DNA of 64,000 nucleotides from Eutreptiella sp. 'Long Island Sound 2002' (taxonomy: Eukaryota > Euglenozoa > Euglenophyceae > Eutreptiales > Eutreptiaceae). The position numbers and the translations under genes are program-made. The notes beneath the pieces are model-generated. The model did not search any database and was not told where the DNA came from. It was given only the letters and a program-made list of their open reading frames with translations. The number at the start of each line of letters is the position of its first letter. Positions within the stretch are counted from its first letter, which is position 1. Location of the stretch: NCBI GenBank assembly GCA_964036045.1, contig OZ038382.1:39882090-39946089 (forward strand). The letters run 5' to 3'. Shown one piece after another: positions 1 through 12,087 of the stretch.

Positions 1-297
1 AAAAGTTTCATTTTGGTACGCCACATTTATTGGATTTTCAGGTTGCTGCGTGGTGGTTGGCTAGGCTGTACGCGTGCTTTCGTAAAGTGGCACCTTTGGC
101 CCTACCCGTTGAAGTTTTCGCTTTGGTCCACTGCCACCACACACCCACACTGCCATTGCACCCCCCGCCACCCCCGCGCGCGCGCTCGCTCGCCTCGTCT
201 CGTCAAGCCAAGGCATGGCTGGCTTGGCTTGGCATGGTATGGTATGGTATGGCTTGGTGCGAGAGCCAGGTGCTTTCATAATGAAGTGCGGTGATAC
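1..297. repeat. Partial monomer at left edge
   Basis: The window opens inside the A-rich tract of a unit (AAAAGTTTCATTTTGG), so the first about 124 bp of this copy lie to the left. What remains is close to the reference type: CCCTACCCGTTG, ACACTGCC, the (CG)n tract, CAAGCCAAGG and three TGGTA pentamers. It runs straight into the next copy. Confidence 0.97.
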
Positions 298-3200
298 TTG
301 CCGACACAATATCTAAAAATTGAATTCGGGGCTTTCTGTCAAGTTATTGCAGCTCCCCCTTCAGGGTTCCGGGAAGGCATTAGGCGACAATTTAGAAGGG
401 GCATGTTCCATATTTTTGCAAAAAAGTTTCATTTTGGTACGCCACATTTATTGGATTTTCAGGTTGCTGCGTGGTGGTTGGCTAGGCTGTACGCGTGCTT
501 TCGTAAAGTGGCACCTTTGGCCCTACCCGTTGAAGTTTTCGCTTTGGTCCACTGCCACCACACACCCACACTGCCATTGCACCCCCCGCAACCCCCGCGC
601 GCGCGCTCTCTCGCCTCGTATCGTCAAGACAAGGCATGGCTGGCTTGCCTTGGCATGGTATGGTATGGTATGGCTTGGTGCGAGAGCCAGGTGCTTTCAT
701 AATGAAGTGCGGTGATACCTGCCGACACAATATCTCAAAATTGAAATCTGGACTTTTTGTCAAGTTATTGCAGCTCCCCCTTCAGGGTTCCGGGAAGGCA
801 TTAGGCGACAATTTAGAAGGGGCATGTTCCATATTTTTGCAAAAAAGTTTCATTTTGGTACGCCACATTTATTGGATTTTGAGGTTGCTGCGTGGTGGTT
901 GGCTAGGCTGTACGCGTGCTTTCGTAAAGTGGCACCTTTGGCCCTACCCGTTGAAGTTTTCGCTTTGGTCCACTGCCACCACACACCCACACTGCCATTG
1001 CACCCCCCGCCACCCCCGCGCGCGCGCTCGCTCGCCTCGTCTCGTCAAGCCAAGGCATGGCTGGCTTGGCTTGGCATGGTATGGTATGGTATGGCTTGGT
1101 GCGAGAGCCAGGTGCTTTCATAATGAAGTGCGGTGATACTTGCCGACACAATATCTAAAAATTGAATTCGGCACTTTCTGTCAAGTTATTGCAGCTCCCC
1201 CTTCAGGGTTCCGGGAAGGCATTAGGCGACAATTTAGAAGGGGCATGTTCCATATTTTTGCAAAAAAGTTTCATTTTGTTACGCCACATTTATTGGATTT
1301 TCAGGTTGCTGCGTGGTGGTTGGCTAGGCTGTACGTGTGCTTTCGTAAAGTGGCACCTTTGGCCCTACTCGTTGAAGTTTTCGCTTTGGTCCACTGCCAC
1401 CACACACCCACACTGCCATTGCACCCCCCGCCACCGCCCCGCGCGCGCTCGCTCGCCTCGTCTCGTCAAGCCAAGGCATGGCTGGCTTGGCTTGGCATGG
1501 TATGGTATGGTATGGCTTGGTGCGAGAGCCAGGTGCTTTCATAATGAAGTGCGGTGATACTTGCGGACACAATATCTAAAAATTGAATTCGGGACTTTCT
1601 GTCAAGTTATTGCAGCTCCCCTTTTAGGGTTCCGGGAAGGCATTAGGCGACAATTTAGAAGGGGCATGTTCCATATTTTTGCAAAAAAGTTTCATTTTGG
1701 TACGCCACATTTATTGGATTTTCAGGTTGCTGCGTGGTGGTTGGCTAGGCTGTACGCGTGCTTTCGTAAAGTGGCACCTTTGGCCCTACTCGTTGAAGTT
1801 TTCGCTTTGGTCCACTGCCACCACACACCCACACTGCCATTGCACCCCCCGCCACCCCCGCGCGCGCGCTCGCTCGCCTCGTCTCGTCAAGCCAAGGCAT
1901 GGCTGGCTTGGCTTGGCATGGTATGGTATGGTATGGCTTGGTGCGAGAGCCAGGTGCTTTCATAATGAAGTGCGGTGATACTTGCCGACACAATATCTCA
2001 AAATTGAATTCGGGACTTTCTGTCAAGAAATTGCAGCTCCCCCTTCAGGGTTCCGGGAAGGCATTAGACGACAATTTAGAAGGGGCATGTTCCATATTTT
2101 TGCAAAAAAGTTTCATTTTGGTACGCCACATTTATTGGATTTTCAGGTTGCTGCGTGGTGGTTGGCTAGGCTGTACGCGTGCTTTCGTAAAGTGGCACCT
2201 TTGGCCCTACCCGTTGAAGTTTTCGCTTTGGTCCACTGCCACCACACACCCACAGTGCCATTGCACCCCCCGCCACCCCCCGGCGCGCGCTCGCTCGCCT
2301 CGTCTCGTCAAGCCAAGGCATGGCTGGCTTTGCTTGGCATGGTATGGTATGGTATGGCTTGGTGCGAGAGCCAGGTGCTTTCATAATGAAGTGCGGTGAT
2401 ACTTGCCGACACAATATCTCAAAATTGAATTCAGGACTTTCTGTCAAGTTATTGCAGCTCCCCCTTCAGGGTTCCGGGAAGGCATTAGGCGACAATTTAG
2501 AAGGGGCATGTTCCATATTTTTGCAAAAAAGTTTCATTTTGGTACGCCACATTTATTGGATTTTCAGGTTGCTGCGTGGTGGCTGGCTAGGCTGTACGCG
2601 TGCTTTCGTAAAGTGGCACCTTTGGCCCTACCCGTTGAAGTTTTCGGTTTGGTCTACTGCCACCACACACCCACAGTGCCATTGCACCCCCCGCCACCCC
2701 CGCGCGCGCGCTCGTTCGCCTCGTCTCGTCAAAACAAGGCATGGCTGGCTTGGCTTGCCATGGTATGGTATGGTATGGCTTGGTGCGAGAGCCAGGTGCT
2801 TTCATAATGAAGTGCGGTGATACTTGCCGACACAATATCTCAAAATTGAATTCGGGACTTTTTGTCAAGTTATTGCAGCTCCCCTTTCAGGGTTCCGGGA
2901 AGGCATTAGGCGACAATTTAGAAGGGGCATGTTCCATATTTTTGCAAAAAAGTTTCATTTTGGTACGCCACATTTATTGGATTTTCAGGTTGCTGCGTGG
3001 TGGTTGGCTAGGCTGTACGCGTGCTTTCGTAAAGTGGCACCTTTGGCCCTACCCGTTGAGGTTTTCGCTTTGGTCCACTGCCACCACACACCCACACTGC
3101 CATTGCACCCCCCGCCACCCCCGCGCGCGCGCTCGTTCGCCTCGTCTCGTTAAAACAAGGCATGGCTGGCTTGGCTTGCCATGGTATGGTATGGTATGGC

Positions 3201-3665
3201 TTGGTGCGAGAGCCAGGTGCTTTCATTATGAAGTGCGGTGATACTTGCCGAGACAATATCTCAAAATTGAATTCGGGATGTTCTGTCAAGTTATTGCAGC
3301 TCCCCCTTCAGGGTTCCGGGAAGGCATTAGGCGACAATTTAGAAGGGGCATGTTCCATATTTTTGCAAAAAAGTTTCATTTTGGTACGCCACATTTTTTG
3401 GATTTTCAGGTTGCTGCGTGGTGGTTGGCTAGGCTGTACGCGTGCTTTCGTAAAGTGGCACCTTTGGCCCCACTCGTTGAAGTTTTCGCTTTGGTCCACT
3501 GCCACCACACACCCACACTGCCATTGCACCCCCCGCCACCCCCGCGCGCGCGCTCGCTCGCCTCGTCTCGTCAAGACAAGGCATGGCTGGCTTGGCTTGG
3601 CATGGTATGGTATGGTATGGCTTGGTGCAAGAGCCAGGTGCTTTCATAATGAAGTGCGGTGATAT
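298..3665. repeat. Monomers 1-8, diverged left zone
   Basis: Eight 421-bp copies with many private changes: ATCTAAAAATTG at 298, 1140 and 1561; GAAATCTGG with CTTTTTGTC at 719; TTGTTACGCC and CACCGCCCCG in 1140; TTGCGGACAC and CCTTTTAGGG in 1561; CAAGAAATTG in 1982. The copies at 2403 and 2824 share CTCGTTCGCC, an AAAACAAGG block and CTTGCCATGG, the last creating an NcoI site, and look like a local duplication. The copy at 3245 has CGAGACAAT and ATTTTTTGG. Confidence 0.9.
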
Positions 3666-4087
3666 TTGCCGAGACAATATCTCAAAATTGAATTCGGGAC
3701 TTTCTGTCAAGTTATTGCAGCTCCCCCTTCAGGGTTCCGGGAAGGCATTAGGCGACAATTTAGAAGGGGCATGTTCCATATTTATGCAAAAAAAGCTTCA
3801 TTTTGGTACGCCACATTTATTGGATTTTCGGGTTGCTGCGTGGTGGTTGGCTAGGCTGTACGCGTGCTTTCGTAAAGTGGCACCTTTGGCCCTACCCGTT
3901 GAAGTTTTCGCTTTGGTCCACTGCCAGCACACACCCACACTGCCATTGCACCCCCCGCCACCCCCGCGCGCGCGCTCGCTCGCCTCGTCTCGTCAAGACA
4001 AGGCATGGCTGGCCTGGCTTGGCATGGTATGGTATGGTATGGCTTGGTGCGAGAGCCAGGTGCCTTCATAATGAAGTGCGGTGATAC
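3666..4087. repeat. 422-bp monomer, extra A in the A tract
   Basis: TTTATGC is followed by seven A instead of six, then GCTTC. It shifts the phase of all later copies by +1. The copy also has TTTTCGGGTT, GCCAGCACAC and GGTGCCTTC. Confidence 0.92.
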
Positions 4088-7034
4088 TTGCCGACACAAT
4101 ATCTCAAAATTGAATTCGGGACTTTCTGTCAAGTTATTGCAGCTCCCCCTTCAGGGTTCCAGGAAGGCATTAGGCGACAATTTAGAAGGGGCATGTTCCA
4201 TATTTTTGCAAAAAAGCTTCATTTTGGTACGCCACATTTATTGGATTTTCAGGTTGCTGCGTGGTGGTTGGCTAGGCTGTACGCGTGCTTTCGTAAAGTG
4301 GCACCTTTGGCCCTACTCGTTGAAGTTTTCGCTTTGGTCCACTGCCACAACACACCCACACTGCCATTGCACCCCCCGCCACCCCCGCGCGCGTGCTCGC
4401 TCGCCTCGTCTCGTCAAGCCAAGGCATTGCTGGCTTGCCTTGGCATGGTATGGTATGGTATGGCTTGGTGCGAGAGCCAGGTGCTTTCATAATGAAGTGC
4501 GGTGATACTTGCCGAGACAATATCTCAAAATTGAATTCGGGACTTTCTGTCAAGTTATTGAAGCTCCCCCTTCAGGGTTCCGGGAAGGCATTAGGCGACA
4601 ATTTAGAAGGGGTATGTTCCATATCTTTGCAAAAAAGTTTCATTTTGGTACGCCACATTTATTGGATTTTCAGGTTGCTGCGTGGTGGTTGGCTAGGCTG
4701 TACGCGTGCTTTCGTAAAGTGGCACCTTTGGCCCTACTCGTTGAAGTTTTCGCTTTGGTCCACTGCCACCACACACCCACACTGCCATTGCACCCCCCGC
4801 CACCCCCCCGCGCGCGCTCGCTCGCCTCGTCTCGTCAAGCCAAGGCATTGCTGGCTTGCCTTGGCATGGTATGGTATGGTATGGCTTGGTGCGAGAGCCA
4901 GGTGCTTTCATAATGAAGTGCGGTGATACTTGCCGACACAATATCTCAAAATTGAATTTGGGACTTTCTGTCAAGTTATTGCAGCTCCCCCTTCAGGGCT
5001 CCGGGAAGGCATTAAGCGACAATTTAGAAGGGGCATGTTCCATATTTCTGCAAAAAAGTTTCATTTTGGTACGCCACATTTATTGGATTTTCAGGTTGCT
5101 GCGTGGTGGTTGGCTAGGCTGTACGCGTGCTTTCGTAAAGTGGCACCTTTGGCCCTACTCGTTGAAGTTTTCGCTTTGGTCCACTGCCACCACACACCCA
5201 CACTGCCATTGCACCCCCCGCCACCCCCGCGCGCGCGCTTGCTCGCCTCGTCTCGTCAAGCCAAGGCATGGCTGGCTTGGCTTGGCATGGTATGGTATGG
5301 TATGGCTTGGTGCGAGAGCCAGGTGCTTTCATAATGAAGTGCGGTGATACTTGCCGACACAATATCTCAAAATTGAATTCGGGACTTTCTGTCAAGTTAT
5401 TGCAGCTCCCCCTTCAGGGTTCCGGGAAGGCATTAGGCGAGAATTTAGAAGGGGCATGTTCCATATTTGTGCAAGAAAGTTTCATTTTGGTACGCCACAT
5501 TTATTGGATTTTCAGGTTGCTGCGTGGTGGTTGGCTAGGCTGTACGCGTGCTTTCGTAAAGTGGCACCTTTGGCCCTACCCGTTGAAGTTTTCGCTTTGG
5601 TCCACTGCCACCACACACCCACACTGCCATTGCACCCCCCGCCACCCCCGCGCGCGCGCTCGCTCGCCTCGTCTCGTCAAGCCAAGGCATTGCTGGCTTG
5701 CCTTGGCATGGTATGGTATGGTATGGCTTGGTGCGAGAGCCAGGTGCTTTCATAATGAAGTGCGGTGATACTTGCCGAGACAATATCTCAAAATTGAAGT
5801 CGGGACTTTCTGTCAAGTTATTGCAGCTCCCCCTTCAGGGTTCAGGGAAGGCATTAGGCGACAATTTAGAAGGGGCATGTTCCATATTTTTGCAAAAAAG
5901 TTTCATTTTGGTACGCCACATTTATTGGATTTTCAGGTTGCTGCGTGGTGGTTGGCTAGGCTGTACGCGTGCTTTCGTAAAGTGGCACCTTTGGCCCTAT
6001 TCGTTGAAGTTTTCGCCTTGGTCCACTGCCACCACACACCCACACTGCCATTGCACCCCCCGCCACCCCCGCGCGCGGGCTCGCTCGCCTAGTCTCGTCA
6101 AGCCAAGGCATGGCTGGCTTGGCTTGGCATGGTATGGTATGGTATGGCTTGGTGCGAGAGCCAGGTGCTTTCATAATGAAGTGCGGTGATACTTGCCGAC
6201 ACAATATCTCAAAATTGAATTCGGGACTTTCTGTCAAGTTATTGCAGCTCCCCCTTCAGGGTTCCGGGAAGGCATTAGGCGACAATTTAGAAGGGGCATG
6301 TTCCATATTTTTGCAAAAAAGTTTCATTTTGGTACGCCACATTTATTGGATTTTCAGGTTGCTGCGTGGTGGTTGGCTAGGCTGTACGCGTGCTTTCGTA
6401 AAGTGGCACCTTTGGCCCTACCCGTTGACGTTTTCGCTTTGGTCCACTGCCACCACACACCCACACTGCCATTGCACCCCCCGCCACCCCCGCGCGCGCG
6501 CTCGCTCGTCTCGTCTCGTCAAGACAAGGCATGGCTGGCTTGGCTTGGCATGGTATGGTATGGTATGGCTTGGTGCGAGAGCCAGGTGTATTCATAATGA
6601 AGTGCGGTGATACTTGCCGACACAATATCTCAAAATTGAATTCGGGACTTTCTGTCAAGTTATTGCAGCTCCCCCTTCAGGGCTCCGGGAAGGCATTAGG
6701 CGACAATTTAGAAGGGGCATGTTCCATATTTTTGCAAAAAAGTTTCATTTTGGTACGCCACATTTATTGGATTTTCAGGTTGCTGCGTGGTGGTTGGCTA
6801 GGCTGTACGCGTGCTTTCGTAAAGTGGCACCTTTGGCCCTACTCGTTGAAGTTTTCGCTTTGGTCCACTGCCACCACACACCCACACTGCCATTGCACCC
6901 CCGGCCACCCCCGCGCGCGCGCTTGCTCGCCTCGTCTCGTCAAGCCAAGGCATGGCTGGCTTGGCTTGGCATGGTATGGTATGGTATGGCTTGGTGCGAG
7001 AGCCAGGTGCTTTCATAATGAAGTGCGGTGATAC
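3666..7034. repeat. Monomers 9-16, mixed subtypes
   Basis: Copies 4088, 4509 and 5351 share CATTGCTGG with CTTGCCTTGG in place of CATGGCTGG with CTTGGCTTGG. The first two and those at 4930, 6614 carry CTACTCG rather than CTACCCG, while 5772 has CTATTCG. GCTTGCTCGC replaces GCTCGCTCGC in 4930 and 6614, which also share AGGGCTCC and lie four monomers apart. HindIII (AAGCTT) appears in 3666 and 4088. Confidence 0.88.
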
Positions 7035-9561
7035 TTGCCGAGACAATATCTCAAAATTGAACTCGGGACTTTCTGTCAAGTTATTGCAGCTCTCCCTTCA
7101 GGGTTCCGGGAAGGCATTAGGCGACAATTTAGAAGGGGCATGTTCCATATTTTTGCAAAAAAGTTTCATTTTGGTACGCCACATTTATTGGATTTACAGG
7201 TTGCTGCGTGGCGGTTGGCTAGGCTGTACGCGTGCTTTCGTAAAGCGGCACCTTTGGCCCTACCCGTTGAAGTTTTCGCTTTAGTCCACTGCCACCACAC
7301 ACCCACACTGCCATTGCACCCCCCGCCACCCCCGCGCGCGCGCTCGCTCGCCTCGTCTCGTCAAGACAAGGCATGGCTGGCTTGGCTTGGCATGGTATGG
7401 TATGGTATGGCTTGGTGCGAGAGCCAGGTGCTTTCATAATGAAGTGCGGTGATACTTGCCGACACAATATCTCAAAATTGAATTCGGGACTTTCTGTCAA
7501 GTTATTGCAGCTCCCCCTTCAGGGTTCCGGCAAGGCATTAGGCGACAATTTAGAAGGGGCATGTTCCATATTTCTGCAAAAAAGTTTCATTTTGGTACGC
7601 CACATTTATTGGATTTTCAGGTTGCTGCGTGGTGGTTGGCTAGGCTGTACGCGTGCTTTCGTAAAGTGGCACCTTTGGCCCTACCCGTTGAAGTTTTCGC
7701 TTTGGTCCACTGCCACCACACACCCACACTGCCATTGCACCCCCCGCCACCCCCGCGCGCGCGCTCGCTCGCCTCGTCTCGTCAAGACAAGGCATGGCTG
7801 GCTTGGCTTGGCATGGTATGGTATGGTATGGCTTGGTGCGAGAGCCAGGTGCTTTCATAATGAAGTGCGGTGATACTTGCCGACACAATATCTCAAAATT
7901 GAATTTGGGACTTTCTGTCAAGTTATTGCAGTTCCCCCTTCAGGGTTCCGGGAAGGCATTAGGCGACAATTTAGAAGGGGCATGTTCCATATTTTTGCAA
8001 AAAAGTTTCATTTTGGTACGCCACATTTATTGGATTTTCAGGTTGCTGCGTGGTGGTTGGCTAGGCTGTACGCGTGCTTTCGTAAAGTGGCTCCTTTGGC
8101 CCTACCCGTTGAAGTTTTCGCTTTGGTCCACTGCCACCACACACCCACACTGCCATTGCACCCCCCTGCCACCCCCGCGCGCGCGCTTGCTCGCCTCGTC
8201 TCGTCAAGACAAGGCAGGGCTGGCTTGGCTTGGCATGGTATGGTATGGTATGGCTTGGTGCGAGAGCCAGGTGCTTTCATAATGAAGTGCGGTGATACTT
8301 GCCGACACAATATCTCAAAATTGAATTCGGGACTTTCTGTCAAGTTATTGCAGCTCCCCCTTCAGGGTTCCGGGAAGGCATTAGGCGACAATTTAGAAGG
8401 GGCATGTTCCATATTTTTGCAAAAAAGTTTCATTTTGGTACGCCACATTTATTGGATTTTCAGGTTGCTGCGTGGTGGTTGGCTAGGCTGTACGCGTGCT
8501 TTCGTAAAGTGGCACCTTTGGCCCTACTCGTTGAAGTTTTCGCTTTGGTCCACTGCCACCACACACCCACACTGCCATTGCACCCCCCGCCACCCCCGCG
8601 CGCGCGCTCGCTCGCCTCGTCTCGTCAAGCCAAGGCATGGCTGGCTTGGCTTGGCATGGTATGGTATGGTATGGCTTGGTGCCAGAGCCAGGTGCTTTCA
8701 TAATGAAGTGCAGTGATACTTGCCGAGACAATATCTCAAAATTGAACTCGGGACTTTCTGTCAAGTTATTGCAGCTCCCCCTTCAGGGTTCCGGGAAGGC
8801 ATTATGCGACAATTTAGAAGGGGCATGTTCCATATTTTTGCAAAAAAGTTTCATTTTGGTACGCCACATTTATTGGATTTACAGGTTGCTGCGTGGCGGT
8901 TGGCTAGACTGTACGCGTGCTTTCGTAAAGCGGCACCTTTGGCCCTACTCGTTGAAGTTTTCGGTTTGGTCCACTGCCACCACACACCAACACTGCCATT
9001 GCACCCCCCGCCAACCCCGCGCGCGCGCTCGCTCGCCTCGTCTCGTCAAGACAAGGCATGGCTGGCTTGGCTTGGCATGGTATGGTATGGTATGGCTTGG
9101 TGCGAGAGCCAGGTGCTTTCATAATGAAGTGCGGTGATACTTGCCGACACAATATCTCAAAATTGAATTCGGGACTTTCTGTCAAGTTATTGCAGCTCCC
9201 CCTTCAGGGTTCCGGGAAGGCATTAGGCGACAATTTAGAAGGGGCATGTTCCATATTTTTGCAAAAAAGTTTCATTTTGGTACGCCACATTTATTTGATT
9301 TTCAGGTTGCTGCGTGGTGGTTGGCTAGGCTGTACGCATGCTTTCGTAAAGTGGCACCTTTGGCCCTACCCGTTGAAGTTTTCGCTTTGGTCCACTGCCA
9401 GCACACACCAACACTGCCATTGCACCCCCCGCCACCCCCGCGCGCGCGCTCGCTCGCCTCGTCTCGTCAAGACAAGGCATGGCTGGCTTGGCTTGGCATG
9501 GTATGGTATGGTATGGCTTGGTGCGAGAGCCAGGTGCTTTCATAATGAAGTGCGGTGATAC
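7035..9561. repeat. Monomers 17-22, including GATTTACAGG subtype
   Basis: Copies at 7035 and 8720 share GAACTCGGG, GATTTACAGG, GTGGCGGTTGG and AAAGCGGCACC, a linked set also found at 13351. Copy 7877 has GCAGTTCCCC and ACAAGGCAGGG. Copies 8720 and 9141 share ACACCAACA, and 9141 has TTATTTGATT. Most copies here are of the CAAGACAAGG type. Confidence 0.88.
7877..8298. repeat. 422-bp monomer, inserted T after the C6 run
   Basis: GCACCCCCCTGCC near 8167 has a T between C6 and G. Also private: GTGGCTCC. It shares GCAGTTCCCC and ACAAGGCAGGG with the copy eleven monomers on, which lacks the insertion, so the insertion is younger than that duplication. Confidence 0.92.
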
Positions 9562-12087
9562 TTGCCGACACAATATCTCAAAATTGAATTCGGGACTTTC
9601 TGTCAAGTTATTGCAGCTCCCCCTTCAGGGTTCCGGGAAGGCATTAGGCGACAATTTAGAAGGGGCATGTTCCATATTTTTGCAAAAAAGCTTCATTTTG
9701 GTACGCCACATTTATTGGATTTTCAGGTTGCTGCGTGGTGGTTAACTAGGCTGTACGCGTGCTTTCGTAAAGTGGCACCTTTGGCGCTACTCGTTGGAGT
9801 TTTCGCTTTGGTCCACTGCCACCACACACCCACACTGCCATTGCACCCCCCGCCACCCCCGCGCGCGCGCTCGCTCGCCTCGTCTCGTCAAGCCAAGGCA
9901 TGGCTGGCTTGGCTTGGCATGGTATGGTATGGTATGGCTTGGTGCGAGAGCCGGGTGCTTTCCTAATGAAGTGCGGTGATACTTGCCGACACAATATCTC
10001 AAAATTGAATTCGGGACTTTCTGTCCAGTTATTGCAGCTCCCCCTTCAGGGTTCCGGGAAGGCATTAGGCGACAATTTAGAAGGGGCATGTTCCATATTT
10101 TTGCAAAAAAGTTTCATTTTGGTACGCCACATTTATTGGATTTTCAGGTTGCTGCGTGGTGGTTGGCTAGGCTGTACGCGTGCTTTCGTAAAGTGGCACC
10201 TTTGGCCCTACCCGTTGAAGTTTTCGCTTTGGTCCACTGCCACCACACACCCACACTGCCATTGCACCCCCCGCCACCCCCGCGCGCGCGCTCGCTCGCC
10301 TCGTCTCGTCAAGCCAAGGCATGGCTGGCTTGGCTTGGCATGGTATGGTATGGTATGGCTTGGTGCGAGAGCCAGGTGCTTTCATAATGAAGTGCGGTAA
10401 TACTTGCCGACACAATATCTCAAAATTGAATTCGGGACTTTCTGTCAAGTTATTGCAGCTCCCCCTTCAGGGTTCCGGGAAGGCATTAGGGGACAATTTA
10501 GAAGGGGCATGTTCCATATTTTTGCAAAAAAGTTTCATTTTGGTACGCCACATTTATTCGATTTTCAAGTTGCTGCGTGGTGGTTGGCTAGGCTGTACGC
10601 GTGCTTTCGTAAAGTGGCACCTTTGGCCCTACTCGTTGAAGTTTTCGCTTTGGTCCACTGCCACCACACACCAACACTGCCATTGCACCCCCCGCCACCC
10701 CCGCGCGCGCGCTCGCTCGCCTCGTCTCGTCAAGACAAGGCATGGCTGGCTTGGCTTGGCATGGTATGGTATGGTATGGCTTGGTGCGAGAGCGAGGTGC
10801 TTTCATAATGAAGTGCGGTGATACTTGCCGACACAATATCTCAAAATTGAATTCGGGACTTTCTGTCAAGTTATTGCAGCTCCCCCTTCAGGGTTCCGGG
10901 AAGGCATTAGACGACAATTTAGAAGGGGCATGTTCCATATTTTTGCAAAAAAGCTTCATTTTGGTACGCCACATTTATTGGATTTTCAGGTTGCTGCGTG
11001 GTGGTTAGCTAGGCTGTACGCGTGCTTTCGTAAAGTGGCACCTTTGGCGCTACTCGTTGAAGTTTTCGCTTTGGTCCACTGCCACCACACACCCACACTG
11101 CCATTGCACCCCCCGCCACCCCCGCGCGCGCGCTCGCTCGCCTCGTCTCGTCAAGCCAAGGCATGGCTGGCTTGGCTTGGCATGGTATGGTATGGTATGG
11201 CTTGGTGCGAGAGCCGGGTGCCTTCATAATGAAGTGCGGTGATACTTGCCGACACAATATCTCAAAATTGAATTCGGGACTTTCTGTCCAGTTATTGCAG
11301 CTCCCCCTTCAGGGTTCCGGGAAGGCATTAGGCGACAATTTAGAAGGGGCATGTTCCATATTTTTGCAAAAAAGTTTCATTTTGGTACGCCACATTTATT
11401 GGATTTTCAGGTTGCTGCGTGGTGGTTGGCTAGGCTGTACGCGTGCTTTCGTAAAGTGGCACCTTTGGCCCTACCCGTTGAAGTTTTCGCTTTGGTCCAC
11501 TGCCACCACACACCCACACTGCCATTGCACCCCCTGCCACCCCCGCGCGCGCGCTCGCTCGCCTCGTCTCGTCAAGCCAAGGCATGGCTGGCTTGGCTTG
11601 GCATGGTATGGTATGGTATGGCTTGGTGCGAGAGCCAGGTGCTTTCATAATGAAGTGCGGTGATACTTGCCGACACAATATCTCAAAATTGAATTCGGGA
11701 CTTTCTGTCAAGTTATTGCAGCTCCCCCTTCAGGGTTCCGGGAAGGCATTAGGGGACAATTTAGAAGGGGCATGTTCCATATTTTTGCAAAAAAGTTTCA
11801 TTTTGGTACGCCACATTTATTCGATTTTCAGGTTGCTGCGTGGTGGTTGGCTAGGCTGTACGCGTGCTTTCGTAAAGTGGCACCTTTGGCCCTACTCGTT
11901 GAAGTTTTCGCTTTGGTCCACTGCCACCACACACCCACACTGCCATTGCACCCCCCGTCACCCCCGCGCGCGCGCTCGCTCGCCTCGTCTCGTCAAGCCA
12001 AGGCATGGCTGGCTTGGCTTGGCATGGTATGGTATGGTATGGCTTGGTGCGAGAGCCGGGTGCTTTCATAATGAAGTGCGGTGATAC
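9562..12087. repeat. Higher-order repeat, 3 monomers x 2 copies (1263-bp period)
   Basis: Units 9562-10824 and 10825-12087 share an ordered set of markers. First monomer: AAGCTTC, TTAACTAGG or TTAGCTAGG in place of TTGGCTAGG, and GGCGCTACTCG. Second: CTGTCCAGTT. Third: TAGGGGACAAT and TTATTCGATTTT. The repeats differ at several sites (ACACCAACA and CAAGACAAGG in the first third monomer only; CACCCCCTGCC in the second middle monomer), so the duplication is not the newest in the array. GTTAAC at about 9742 makes an HpaI site seen in this copy only. Confidence 0.85.

Noticed and set aside
1621-1633. CTTTTAGGGTTCC in the copy at 1561 contains TTTAGGG, the plant-type telomere unit.
   Set aside because: A single occurrence made by point changes in the consensus CCCTTCAGGGTTCC; there is no tandem TTTAGGG.
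2403-3244. Possible transposon end or insertion because of clustered changes (AAAACAAGG, CTTGCCATGG).
   Set aside because: Both copies keep exactly 421 bp and full alignment to the unit; the changes are point substitutions shared by neighbours.
9722-9752. GTGGTTAACTAGG in the copy at 9562 as a disrupted gene.
   Set aside because: No gene is supported here, so the stop codon it introduces into the repeated open frame has no meaning beyond being a subtype marker.
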